The translations under genes and the position numbers were made by a program. This document shows, one piece after another, positions 15,802-24,698 of a stretch of DNA of 32,004 nucleotides. How positions within the stretch are numbered: position 1 is the first letter of the stretch; every line of letters starts with the position of its first letter. This DNA is from Streptomyces niphimycinicus. GTDB taxonomy: Bacteria > Actinomycetota > Actinomycetes > Streptomycetales > Streptomycetaceae. The stretch spans positions 1 to 32,004 of the forward strand of contig NZ_JAHLEM010000256.1 in assembly GCF_018883605.1 (NCBI RefSeq). Reading direction: 5' to 3'. A model generated the notes under the pieces. That model had not been told where the DNA came from. It was given only the letters and a program-made list of their open reading frames with translations, and searched no databases.

Positions 15802-17736
15802 ATGTGTGGTATCGCAGGCACCTACCGATGGCCGGACGGGAAGGTCGTGACCGACCGGCTCACCGGCACCCTCGCCCACCGCGGTCCGGACGGGTCCGGC
15901 CGGTACAGCCACCCCGCCGGTGACGGCGAAGTGCACCTCGGCCACCGCCGGCTGGCCATCGTCGACCTGTCCGGGACCGGCGCCCAGCCGATGGTCTCGG
16001 ACGGCCTCGCCCTGACGTACAACGGCGAGCTGTACAACGCGCCCGAGCTGCGTGCCGAACTGACGGCCGCCGGGGTGCGCTTCCGCGGTACCTCCGATAC
16101 CGAGGTGCTGCTCGAAGCCTGGCGGCGCTGGGGCACGGACTGTCTGCCCCGGCTGCGCGGCATGTTCGCGTTCGGGATCTTCGACGAGCGCACCGGCGAC
16201 CTGGTGCTCGCCCGCGACCAGCTCGGCATCAAGCCGCTGTTCCTGCTCCGGCGCGGTGCGGGCCTGGTGTTCGCCTCCGAGCTCAAGGCACTCGCCGCCG
16301 CCACCGGCGGGTCGCTGGAGGTGGACCATGCGGCGCTGGTGGCCTCGCTGCTGTACTACTGGGTGCCGGACTCACGGTGCGCGTTCCGCGAGGCGGAGAA
16401 GCTGCCGCCGGGGAACTGGCTGCGACTGCGGGCCGACGGCCGGGTGGAGCGCGGCCGGTTCTGGGACCTGAGGGACGTCGCCGCCGAGGGGCGGGAGCGG
16501 GCCCGCAGCGGTGACCTGCCGGACCTTGGAGCCATCGTCGAGGAGTCGACGCGGCGCCATCTGCTGTCCGACGTACCCGTGGCGACCTTCCTCTCCGGTG
16601 GTCTCGACTCCAGCTATCTGACCGCGCTGGCGGCCCGTCACCAGCCCGGAATCTCGGCCTACACGATCGGATTCCGCGCCGAGGACGCCAAGTTCGAGGC
16701 GATGCCCGACGACCTGCGCTACGCCCGGCGGGTGGCCGAGCGGTTCGGCGTCGATCTGCATGAGATCGAGATCGCGCCGAACGTGCTCGACCTGCTGCCG
16801 GAGATGACGTACCACCTGGACGAGCCGATCGGCGATCCGGCCGCGATCAACACCTTTCTGATCTGCTCGGCCGCCCGGGAGGCCGGGGTCAAGGTGATGC
16901 TCTCGGGGATGGGTGCCGACGAGCTGTTCGCCGGGTACCGCAAGCACCTGGCCAACCTGCTCGCGCTGCGCTACCAGCGCGTCCCGCGGCCGCTGCGGCG
17001 CGGGGTGTCCGCGGCCGTGGACCGGCTGCCGGTCGCCACGTCCCGCCGGGGGTACCGGTCGGTGCGCTTCGCGAAGCGGTTCCTCTCCTTCGCCGATCTG
17101 CCGGAGGAGACCGCGTTCCGGCGCAGCTACACCATGTACGACCAGGACGAGCTGCTCGCCCTGGTCGACCCGGACCTGGCCGGGACGGTCGAGGACGTGC
17201 TGACCGAACATGCGGACGTCTACCAGGACAATGACCTCGACGACTTCGTCAACCGCATGTGCCTGGGCGACGCCCGGATGTTCCTGCCGGGCCTGAACCT
17301 CGCGTACACGGACCGCTCCAGCATGGCCGCCTCGACCGAGGTGCGGGTGCCGTACGTGGACGTCGAGGTGGTCAGGGCGGCGTTCGCCGTGCCCGGCGAT
17401 CGCAAGATCGTCGGACGGCAGGGCAAGGCCGTCCTCAAGGAGGCGGCCACCTCGATCCTGCCGCGGGAGATCGTGTACCGGCCCAAGGGCCTGTTCAGCG
17501 CCCCGCTGCGGGCCTGGATGAGCCGGGATCTGGCACCGCTGGTGCGCGAGGTGGTCACCGACGGGGTGCTCGTCCGGTCCGGGTTCCTGCGCCGCGACGC
17601 GCTGGCGCGGATGGTCGCCGAGGACGCCGCCGGACAGCGGGACTTCTCCAAACATCTGTGGCATGTGCTGACCCTCGAGTACTGGTATCGCGACGCGACC
17701 TCCGGGTCCGGCCAGAGCACTCGATCAACGGCTTAG
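15802..17736 (+). CDS. asnB: AsnB-type glutamine-dependent amidotransferase, probable uronic-acid amidation
   Basis: 644 residues from ATG 15802; Cys2 becomes the N-terminal nucleophile of the class II glutamine amidotransferase domain (MCGIAGTYRW, AHRGPDG, GHRRLAIVD, YNGELYN). The synthetase domain has the ATP pyrophosphatase loop SGGLDSS (265-271), DEPIGDPAAIN and a GMGADELFAGY stretch. The family transfers ammonia from glutamine to an adenylated carboxylate. Free asparagine synthesis is possible, but in glycan clusters such proteins are thought to amidate uronic acids, and here a uronate-forming dehydrogenase is four genes upstream. It starts three bases after the previous stop and sits in the middle of the operon. 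Catalytic residues appear intact, so activity is likely; the acceptor is inferred. Confidence 0.9.
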   Translation: MCGIAGTYRWPDGKVVTDRLTGTLAHRGPDGSGRYSHPAGDGEVHLGHRRLAIVDLSGTGAQPMVSDGLALTYNGELYNAPELRAELTAAGVRFRGTSDTEVLLEAWRRWGTDCLPRLRGMFAFGIFDERTGDLVLARDQLGIKPLFLLRRGAGLVFASELKALAAATGGSLEVDHAALVASLLYYWVPDSRCAFREAEKLPPGNWLRLRADGRVERGRFWDLRDVAAEGRERARSGDLPDLGAIVEESTRRHLLSDVPVATFLSGGLDSSYLTALAARHQPGISAYTIGFRAEDAKFEAMPDDLRYARRVAERFGVDLHEIEIAPNVLDLLPEMTYHLDEPIGDPAAINTFLICSAAREAGVKVMLSGMGADELFAGYRKHLANLLALRYQRVPRPLRRGVSAAVDRLPVATSRRGYRSVRFAKRFLSFADLPEETAFRRSYTMYDQDELLALVDPDLAGTVEDVLTEHADVYQDNDLDDFVNRMCLGDARMFLPGLNLAYTDRSSMAASTEVRVPYVDVEVVRAAFAVPGDRKIVGRQGKAVLKEAATSILPREIVYRPKGLFSAPLRAWMSRDLAPLVREVVTDGVLVRSGFLRRDALARMVAEDAAGQRDFSKHLWHVLTLEYWYRDATSGSGQSTRSTA

Positions 17737-17755
17737 GAATTTCGGAGGAGTTCGG

Positions 17756-19954
17756 GTGAAACAGGTTGTGCAGAACTACAAGAGCGGCGAGCTGGCGGTG
17801 CTCGATGTGCCGGTGCCGGGGTGCAAGCCGGGCGGTGTGCTGGTCCGCAGCGCCTACTCGCTGATCTCCACCGGGACCGAGCTGATGAAGGTGTCCGAGG
17901 CCGGCATGTCGATGCTGGGCAAGGCCCGCTCCCGGCCGGACCAGGTGGCCAAGGTCATGCAGAGCGTGGCCACCAACGGGGTGCCCGCCACCTACCGCAA
18001 GGTGATGGGCAAGCTGGACTCCTATACGCCGCTGGGCTACTCGCTGTGCGGGGTGGTCGAGCAGGTCGGCGCCGGGGTCGACGATGTGAAGGTCGGCGAC
18101 CTGGTGGCCTGCGCCGGCAATGAGCACGCGTTGCACGCCGAGCTGAACTGGGTGCCGAAGAACCTCTACGCCCGGGTGCCGGACGGCCTGGCGCCGCGGC
18201 ACGCGGCCTTCGGCACCGTCGGGTCGATCGCGATGCAGGGCGTGCGCCAGGGCGAGTCCCGGCTCGGCGAGGTGGCCCTGGTCATCGGCCTCGGGCTGAT
18301 CGGGCAGTTGGTGGTGCAGCTCCTCGCCGCCTCGGGAGTCCGCGTCGTCGGGGCCGACCCCGACCCCGGGCGCTGCGAGCTCGCCGCGAGCCTGGGTGCT
18401 GTGGCCTGCGGCGATCCGGCGTCCGCGACCGTGGAGACCGCCGTCGCCGAGCTGACCGGCGGTCACGGCGTGGACCAGGTGTATCTGGCCGCCGGCGGCG
18501 GCAGCAACCAGCCCGTCGAGCTGGCCGCCCGGCTCTGCCGGGACCGCGGCCGGGTCGTCGACATCGGCAAGTGCCGCCTGGACCTGCCGTGGAACGCGTA
18601 CTACGAGAAGGAGCTCGACGTCCGGTTCTCCCGCAGTTACGGCCCCGGTCGCTACGACCCGGAGTACGAGCTGGAGGGGCGGGACTACCCGATCGGCTAT
18701 GTGCGCTGGACCGAGCGCCGCAACCTGGCGTGCTTCCTCGATCTCATCGCCCACGGCAGCGTCGACGTGGAGCCGTTGGTCTCCCACGTCGCCGACTTCG
18801 ACGACGCCGTCGAGACGTACCAGCGCCTGAAGGACGGCGACCTGAAGGCCGTGGCCGTGCTGTTCCGGTATCCCGAACCCGCGCGGGAGACAGCGGAAGC
18901 CGCGGCTTTGGCGGTGGCCGTGCCCGCGGTGAAGCCACGCGGCGGTGTCGCGGCCACCCCGGCCCGGGCCATCTCGACGCCGGTGCGCCTCGCGTTCGTC
19001 GGCGCGGGAAACTACGCGACGTCGATGCTGCTGCCGCATCTGGCGCCGCGCGACGGAGTCGTGCTGTCGACCGTCGTCACCACGACGGCGCTGTCCGCGG
19101 CCAACGCGCAGCGGAAGTTCGGCTTCGCCGAGGCCACCACCGATCTCGACGCCGTGCTCGGCGACCCCTCCATCGACGCGGTGTTCGTGGTCACCCGGCA
19201 CAGCTCACACGCCGAACTGACCCGAAAAGCACTGCTGGCCGGCAAGCCCGTGTTCGTGGAGAAGCCCCTGGCCCTCACCGAGGACGAACTGGCCGGGGTG
19301 CTCGCGGCGGTGGAGGAGTCCGGCAACGACCGGCTCCAGGTGGGCTTCAATCGCCGGTTCGCGCCGCTGCTCCAGGAGGCCAAGCGGCGGTTGGGCGCCC
19401 GGACCGGTCCGGCGAACCTCCGCTACCTGGTCAACGCGGGCCGCCTCGCGCACGGCAGTTGGTACCTCCAGCAGGGCACCGAGGGCTCGCGGTTCGCCGG
19501 GGAGGGCGGACACTTCATCGACACGGCGAGCTGGCTGCTCGATTCCGACCCGGTCTCGGTGTACGCGGTCGCCACGTCCGGCAACGAGGACCTCCAGATC
19601 GTGCTGCGCTACCCGGACGGGTCCACCGCCACCATCAGCTACGTCACCACCGGCCCGGCCGGTTTCCCCAAGGAGACGCTGGACCTGGTCGCCGATGGCA
19701 AGGCAATGCGGCTCGACGACTTCGTCCGTGCCACTGTCTACGACGGCGGCCGCAAGCGGTGGATCAGTTCGCGGCTGCCCAAGGCCCGGGACAAGGGCCA
19801 GTCCGCCGAGCTGGCCGCGTTCATCAAGGCCGTGCGGACCGGCGGGCCGATGCCGGTGCCGCTGGAGTCGCTGGTCGCCACCACGGCGGCCACCCTCGCC
19901 GTGCGGACCGGCCTGGCCGGCGGTGCGCCGGTGACGTTGGCGAGGGCGCGATGA
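17756..19954 (+). CDS. Bi-domain oxidoreductase: zinc-type alcohol dehydrogenase fused to Gfo/Idh/MocA
   Basis: 732 residues from GTG 17756 with a strong GGAGGAG site. Residues 1-370 form a medium-chain dehydrogenase (STGTELMKVSE, GYSLCGVVEQVGAGV, cofactor motif VIGLGLIGQ at 176-184). After a linker rich in Ala, Pro and Val (about 375-408), residues 410-732 form a Gfo/Idh/MocA dehydrogenase with FVGAGNYATSM (G416-x-G), EKPLAL (502-507) and GFNRRFAPL. The two halves may carry out linked oxidations and reductions of one sugar. Such fusions occur next to heparinase-like genes in bacterial glycan clusters, as here (ATGA overlap with the next gene). The substrate is unknown; a nucleotide sugar or lipid-linked sugar is plausible. 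Confidence 0.88.
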   Translation: MKQVVQNYKSGELAVLDVPVPGCKPGGVLVRSAYSLISTGTELMKVSEAGMSMLGKARSRPDQVAKVMQSVATNGVPATYRKVMGKLDSYTPLGYSLCGVVEQVGAGVDDVKVGDLVACAGNEHALHAELNWVPKNLYARVPDGLAPRHAAFGTVGSIAMQGVRQGESRLGEVALVIGLGLIGQLVVQLLAASGVRVVGADPDPGRCELAASLGAVACGDPASATVETAVAELTGGHGVDQVYLAAGGGSNQPVELAARLCRDRGRVVDIGKCRLDLPWNAYYEKELDVRFSRSYGPGRYDPEYELEGRDYPIGYVRWTERRNLACFLDLIAHGSVDVEPLVSHVADFDDAVETYQRLKDGDLKAVAVLFRYPEPARETAEAAALAVAVPAVKPRGGVAATPARAISTPVRLAFVGAGNYATSMLLPHLAPRDGVVLSTVVTTTALSAANAQRKFGFAEATTDLDAVLGDPSIDAVFVVTRHSSHAELTRKALLAGKPVFVEKPLALTEDELAGVLAAVEESGNDRLQVGFNRRFAPLLQEAKRRLGARTGPANLRYLVNAGRLAHGSWYLQQGTEGSRFAGEGGHFIDTASWLLDSDPVSVYAVATSGNEDLQIVLRYPDGSTATISYVTTGPAGFPKETLDLVADGKAMRLDDFVRATVYDGGRKRWISSRLPKARDKGQSAELAAFIKAVRTGGPMPVPLESLVATTAATLAVRTGLAGGAPVTLARAR

Positions 19955-21927
19955 CCATGACCGCGAGCTGGTATCTGCGGCGGCTGTCCCGGATGGGACC
20001 GCGGGAGGTCGCGGGCCGGGCGGGCGACGCGGTGCGCAGGCGGCGGTGGCGGTCGGCGCGGCCGGACTGCCCGGGCGTGACCGGCGCCCGGTTCACCGCG
20101 GTACTGCCCGCCGGGACGATCGCCGCGGTGCCACCGGACGCCGCGAAACGTCTGATCGCCGAGGCGGACCGGCTGATGTACGGGCACGCCGAGTACTTCG
20201 GGGTGGTCCGCGACGACCTGGCCGACCCGGACTGGTGGTACGACCCGAAGACCGGGCGCCGGGCTCCGTGGGGCCATGCCTTCAACCTGCCGTACCGGAA
20301 CGAGGACGCGGTCGGGGACATCAAGCAGATCTGGGAGCTGTCCCGGCATCAGTACCTCACCGTGCTCGCCGCCGCCTACGCGATCACCGGGGACGAGCGG
20401 TACGCCGAGCGGGTGGCCGCGCACCTGCGGTCGTGGTGGGCGGCCAATCCACCGCTGCGCGGTGTGCACTGGATCAGCGGCATCGAGCTGGGGATCCGGT
20501 TGCTGTCCTGGGTGTGGATTCGCCGGCTGCTCGACGGCTGGCCGGGCGCGGCCGGGCTGTTCGAGGGCAACCCGGTGGCGCTGAACCAGATCTGGCACCA
20601 CCAGCGCTGGCTGGCCGCCTTCCCCAGCCGGGGATCCTCGGCCAACAACCACGTCATCGCCGAGGCCGCCGGGCAGTTCGCCGCGGCCTGCGCGTTCGGC
20701 TGGTTCCCCTCCTCGGCGCGCTGGCGGGCCGGTGCGCTGCGGTCGCTGGAGCGGCACCTGCGTGGCAACACCTTCGCCTCCGGCCTCAACCGCGAGCTGG
20801 CCACCGAGTATCACGGGCTGGTACTGGAGCTGGGCCTGGCCGCGGTGGCCGAGGCGGATGCCGCCCGCGTGCCGGTCCCCGCGTCCGTCCGGCTGGTGCT
20901 GCTGCGGATGACCGACGCGCTCGCGGCCGTCGTGGACAGCCACCTGCGTCCGCCGCGTCAGGGGGACGCGGACGACGGGCACGGTCTGGTCGTGGACGGC
21001 GCGGGCACCGACCGCTGGGCCTCGCTGCTGGCCACCGGGGACGCCGTGTTCGGCCGGCTCGCCTGGTGGCCGGAGGTGACCGGTACCGATGTGCGTACCC
21101 CGCTGCTGGCCGCGCTCATCCGGCCGTACTCGACCATCGCGGCCGCACCGGACGTGCTCCGCCCGCCGAGCCGGCCGGGCCACTTCGCCGACGCGGGGCT
21201 CACCATCCTGCGCGGTCCGGGAGAGATCTGGTGCCGCTGCGACGGCGGTCCGCACGGCTTCCTGTCCATCGCCGCGCATGCCCACGCGGACGCGCTGTCC
21301 GTGGAGGTCCGGCACGACGGGATCGATGTGCTCGCCGACCCGGGGACGTTCTGCTACCACGGGCAGCCCGAGTGGCGGCAGTACTTCCGGTCGACCCTCG
21401 GCCACAACACCCTGCAAGTGGACGGCGGTGACCAGTCCGTCTCCGGCGGCCCGTTCCTGTGGACCCGGCATGCCCGCAGCCGCGTCCTGACCGCGGACCC
21501 ATCGGACACCTCCGACGCGGGGACGGCCCGCTGGTGTGCCGAGCACGACGGCTACCAGCGGTCCGTGCACCGCCGCCGGGTGGAACTGACCGCCGCGAGC
21601 CGGGAGTTGAGGGTGGTCGACGAGGTGCGCGGTCCGCGCCGGGACGTACGGCTGGCGTTCCACCTCGGCCCGGCGATCGCCGCGGACCTGGTGGTGAACC
21701 GGGCGGTGCTCACCTGGATCCGGGACGGCGAGGGGCGTTCCGCGGTGCTCGACCTGCCCGGGCAACTGTCCTGGCGGGCGCATCGCGGCGAGAGTGACCC
21801 GCCGCTGGGCTGGTACTCCGCCGGATTCGGGCGCAAGGAACCCGCCACCACGCTGGTCGGCACCGGCTTCGCCGACGGCACCGCGCTGTCGGGGGAGTTC
21901 ACCACCGTGCTCAGGTTCCACGGCTAG
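19951..21927 (+). CDS. Heparinase II/III-like polysaccharide lyase-family protein
   Basis: 658 residues from ATG 19951 (overlaps the previous stop); ATG 19957 is an alternative. The helical N-terminal toroid shows WELSRHQYLTVLAAAYAITG, GVHWISGIELGIRLLSW and NNHVIAEAAGQFAAA. The C-terminal beta domain shows GFLSIAAHAHADALSVEV (His near 443) and GTFCYHGQPEWRQYFRSTL followed by GHNTLQVDG. The fold is that of alginate and heparin lyases (PL12/15/17 relatives). There is no signal peptide: the N-terminus is WYLRRLSRMGPREVAGRAGD, a form common for cluster-encoded members. It therefore probably acts in the cytoplasm or at the membrane on a uronic-acid intermediate, maybe together with the adjoining oxidoreductase. 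True lyase activity is not proven by what can be seen. Confidence 0.88.
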   Translation: MTMTASWYLRRLSRMGPREVAGRAGDAVRRRRWRSARPDCPGVTGARFTAVLPAGTIAAVPPDAAKRLIAEADRLMYGHAEYFGVVRDDLADPDWWYDPKTGRRAPWGHAFNLPYRNEDAVGDIKQIWELSRHQYLTVLAAAYAITGDERYAERVAAHLRSWWAANPPLRGVHWISGIELGIRLLSWVWIRRLLDGWPGAAGLFEGNPVALNQIWHHQRWLAAFPSRGSSANNHVIAEAAGQFAAACAFGWFPSSARWRAGALRSLERHLRGNTFASGLNRELATEYHGLVLELGLAAVAEADAARVPVPASVRLVLLRMTDALAAVVDSHLRPPRQGDADDGHGLVVDGAGTDRWASLLATGDAVFGRLAWWPEVTGTDVRTPLLAALIRPYSTIAAAPDVLRPPSRPGHFADAGLTILRGPGEIWCRCDGGPHGFLSIAAHAHADALSVEVRHDGIDVLADPGTFCYHGQPEWRQYFRSTLGHNTLQVDGGDQSVSGGPFLWTRHARSRVLTADPSDTSDAGTARWCAEHDGYQRSVHRRRVELTAASRELRVVDEVRGPRRDVRLAFHLGPAIAADLVVNRAVLTWIRDGEGRSAVLDLPGQLSWRAHRGESDPPLGWYSAGFGRKEPATTLVGTGFADGTALSGEFTTVLRFHG

Positions 21928-21935
21928 GGGGGCGC

Positions 21936-23453
21936 GTGGGGATCAGGAGGCGGCACTGGGCGCTGGCTGCACCGCTGGTGCTGGCCCTGCTGGCGGCGAC
22001 CGGCTGTGAGAGCACGCCGGGCGCCCGGGCCAGGCCGACCGCTGTGCCGGCCACGTCCGTGGCCCGGGTGTGCGCCAAGCCCGCGGCCGGGCCGGCGAAG
22101 GCGCCGGCGGGCGCGGTGACGGTCGACCCCGCGGTGGCCGGTGACCTGGCCGCGAAAACCAGAAGCAGCCCCCGGAACACCACGTTCTGGCTGCGCCCCG
22201 GCAAGCACAGGCTCGAGCCGGACCGCTACGCCCAGGTCATCCCCAAGGAGGGGGACCGCTACCTCGGTGCGCCGGGCGCGGTGCTCGACGGCGGGAAGAA
22301 GAACCAGTACGCGTTCGGCGGTACCGCCCGCGACGTCACCATCCGCTATCTGACCGTGCGGGGTTTCGTCGCGCCGCACGACGAGGGCGTGGTCAACCAT
22401 GACTCGGCCGACGGATGGGTGATCGAGCACACGACGATCCGGAACAACTCGGGGGCCGGGCTGATGGCCGGTGCCCGCCAGCGGGTCCGCGCCAGTTGCC
22501 TGCGCGACAACGGCCAGTACGGCATGAACGCGTACAAGGCCAAGGGCCGGATCAGTGGTCTGGTGGTCGAGGGCAACGAGATCGTGGGCAACAACACCGG
22601 CGACTGGGAGCGGCGGCGGGAGGGCTGCGGCTGCACCGGGGGCATCAAGTTCTGGGCCGTCAACGGCGCCGACGTACGCGGCAACTGGGTGCACGACAAC
22701 CGCGGAACAGGGTTGTGGGCGGACACCAACAACAACGACTTCCGCATCGAGAACAACCTGCTCGAGGCCAACGACGGTGCCGCGCTGATCTATGAGACCA
22801 GCTACAACGCGGTCATCCGGAAGAACACCATCCGGCGGAACAACTGGGTGGAGGGCCGCGGCTACGCCGTCCGCGGCGACACCTTCCCGTATCCGGCCAT
22901 CTACCTGTCCGAGTCCGGCGGCGAACCACGGATCCGGGCCCGCACGGACAAGATCGACATCTACCGGAACGTGCTGGAGGACAACTGGTCGGGGATCACC
23001 CTGTGGGAAAACGCCGACCGGTTCTGCAACAGCCCGGCCAACACCTCATCCGGTGACTGCACGTTACTGGTGAAGAACACCCACCGGTGCGCACAGCCGG
23101 CGATCGCCACCGCACCGCTGTACGCCGACTGCCGGTGGAAGACCCAGCGGGTGGACATCCACCAGAACCGCTTCGTGCTGGAGAAGTCCGCCGTCGACTG
23201 CGCGGGGAAGTGCGACCGCATGGCGGTGCTGGCCAACTACGGCACCTATCCGGACTGGTCGCCGTACCAGGGTGAGCGGGTGGCCGAGGCGATCACCCGC
23301 AAGCAGCGCAACCGCTGGCACGACAACGTCTACCTCGGACCATGGAAATTCGTCGCCCACGACCCGAGCCGGACACTCGACACCTGGCAGTGGCAGGGCA
23401 CCCCGTACCAGCAGGACGCGGGCAGCACCTTCCGCGCACGGGACGGTGGTTGA
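21936..23453 (+). CDS. Right-handed parallel beta-helix lipoprotein
   Basis: 505 residues from GTG 21936, eight bases after the previous stop and preceded by a run of G. The N-terminus is a lipoprotein signal: RRRH, a hydrophobic core and the lipobox AATGC with Cys24 to be lipidated. From about 70 on there are Asn/Gly-rich turns of the parallel beta-helix type (RNNSGAGLMAG, NNTGDWE, NNDFRIENNLLEANDG, RKNTIRRNNW), a fold of pectate lyases and mannuronan epimerases. The DPHD motif of AlgG-type C5-epimerases was not found. A cysteine-rich segment (about 360-430) may hold disulfides. Likely outside the membrane, binding or modifying the new polymer. One in-frame TTA codon at 23064-23066. Confidence 0.85.
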   Translation: MGIRRRHWALAAPLVLALLAATGCESTPGARARPTAVPATSVARVCAKPAAGPAKAPAGAVTVDPAVAGDLAAKTRSSPRNTTFWLRPGKHRLEPDRYAQVIPKEGDRYLGAPGAVLDGGKKNQYAFGGTARDVTIRYLTVRGFVAPHDEGVVNHDSADGWVIEHTTIRNNSGAGLMAGARQRVRASCLRDNGQYGMNAYKAKGRISGLVVEGNEIVGNNTGDWERRREGCGCTGGIKFWAVNGADVRGNWVHDNRGTGLWADTNNNDFRIENNLLEANDGAALIYETSYNAVIRKNTIRRNNWVEGRGYAVRGDTFPYPAIYLSESGGEPRIRARTDKIDIYRNVLEDNWSGITLWENADRFCNSPANTSSGDCTLLVKNTHRCAQPAIATAPLYADCRWKTQRVDIHQNRFVLEKSAVDCAGKCDRMAVLANYGTYPDWSPYQGERVAEAITRKQRNRWHDNVYLGPWKFVAHDPSRTLDTWQWQGTPYQQDAGSTFRARDGG

Positions 23454-23454
23454 G

Positions 23455-24696
23455 ATGAGCACCGGCCACGCGTCGCACACCCCGAAGACCGTCGGGACCG
23501 TCTGGGGGCTGCTGATCCTCAACACGCTCGGCTCCGCCGGGGCGAAGACCATCATCCCGCTGCCCCGCTCCCTCATCCAGATGGTCACCATGGGTGCGCT
23601 GGTCGCCGCGTTCGCGCTGGCGCTCGCGGTCAATCTCCGGCTGCGCATCCGGGCCAGCGCCTGCCTGCTCCTGCTCACCCTGCTGCTGGTGCCGAGCGTG
23701 ATCGCCAGCGCGGACCTGGAGTCCGGGTTCGGTGCGCTGTTCCGCTGCACCCGGCTGGCTCTCTTCGTCGGCACGCTGTGGCTGCTCAGCCGCTGGTGGG
23801 ACGGCGGCCCGGCCTTCGTCCGGCACCACATCCGGATGTACTTCGCGGTGCTCGGGTCGGTGGCCGCCGGGCTGGTCGTCTCACCGGGCGCGGCCCTGCC
23901 CGAGCTGTACGGCGGGCGGCTGGTCGGCGCGTTATGGCCGCTCACCCCGCCGCAGATCGGACAGTACGCCGCGGTGATCATCGGGCTCACCGTGCTGCTC
24001 CTGCTGGGCCGCCGGACCGACAGGGCAAGCGCCGCGGTGGTCATCGTGGCCTCATTCGTCCTGCTCGCGTTGACCCATACCCGGACGGCCACACTCGGCC
24101 TGTTCATCGGGCTGGCGTTGGCGATCGGCTCGCTCGTCCTGACCAGCGCCGCCGCCCGCCGGTTCTTCGCCTGGACGGTGCTGTGCGCCGCGGTGGCCGC
24201 GGTGGCGTTCGCCTCCGCGCTCCAGGCGTGGTTCCTGCGCGGACAGAGCAAGGAGAACTTCTCCAACCTCACCGGCCGGGCCAAGGTCTGGGACGCCCTG
24301 CTGGCCGCGCCCCGGTCGACCTCGGAGAAGTTGTTCGGCATGGGCCTGGGCGACAAGTCGTTCGGCGGGCTGCCGATCGACAACAGTTGGCTGGCCGTCT
24401 ACCACGAGCAGGGTCTGATCGGCGTCACCCTCGTCTCGGCGATCATCATCGTGCTGGGCGGCGTCGCGTTGCTGCGGCCACCGTCGCTGGAGCGGGCCTG
24501 CGCGATCTTCCTGATCAGCTACTGCGCCATCGCGTCGTACACCGAGGCCGGGCTGGGCGACGCATCGCCGTATCTGCTCCATCTGGCCCTGGCCGCCTCG
24601 CTGTTGGCGGCACCCGTCGCGGCGACTCCCCTCGCGGCGCCCGAAGCCCCCCGACGGCACATCCCTCGCTGGGCCCGTAGATCGGAGGTTCCTTGA
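23455..24696 (+). CDS. O-antigen ligase/Wzy-type polymerase, multi-pass membrane protein
   Basis: 413 residues from ATG 23455, one base after the previous stop. About ten to twelve hydrophobic helices are visible throughout. Between them is a loop with SNLTGRAKVWDALL and the motif DNSWLAVYHEQGLIGV (about 305), the counterpart of the H-N-x-x-L ... G-x-x-G pattern of the Wzy_C domain; HTRTATLGLFIGLALA precedes it. Such proteins either polymerise lipid-linked repeat units or ligate finished chains. With a flippase and Wzz-like proteins in the operon, the polymerase role is more likely. Codon 160 (23932-23934) is TTA. The C-terminal tail is basic and cytoplasmic. Confidence 0.88.
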   Translation: MSTGHASHTPKTVGTVWGLLILNTLGSAGAKTIIPLPRSLIQMVTMGALVAAFALALAVNLRLRIRASACLLLLTLLLVPSVIASADLESGFGALFRCTRLALFVGTLWLLSRWWDGGPAFVRHHIRMYFAVLGSVAAGLVVSPGAALPELYGGRLVGALWPLTPPQIGQYAAVIIGLTVLLLLGRRTDRASAAVVIVASFVLLALTHTRTATLGLFIGLALAIGSLVLTSAAARRFFAWTVLCAAVAAVAFASALQAWFLRGQSKENFSNLTGRAKVWDALLAAPRSTSEKLFGMGLGDKSFGGLPIDNSWLAVYHEQGLIGVTLVSAIIIVLGGVALLRPPSLERACAIFLISYCAIASYTEAGLGDASPYLLHLALAASLLAAPVAATPLAAPEAPRRHIPRWARRSEVP

Positions 24697-24698
24697 GC

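Noticed and set aside
18571..19950. Long upstream extension of the heparinase-like gene
   Set aside because: The frame stays open inside the oxidoreductase gene, but that part is Arg/Pro-rich without family similarity; homology begins at ATG 19951, which overlaps the previous stop.
21936..23453. Assigning the beta-helix lipoprotein as a mannuronan C5-epimerase
   Set aside because: The fold fits, but the DPHD catalytic motif of AlgG was not found, so only the fold is named.
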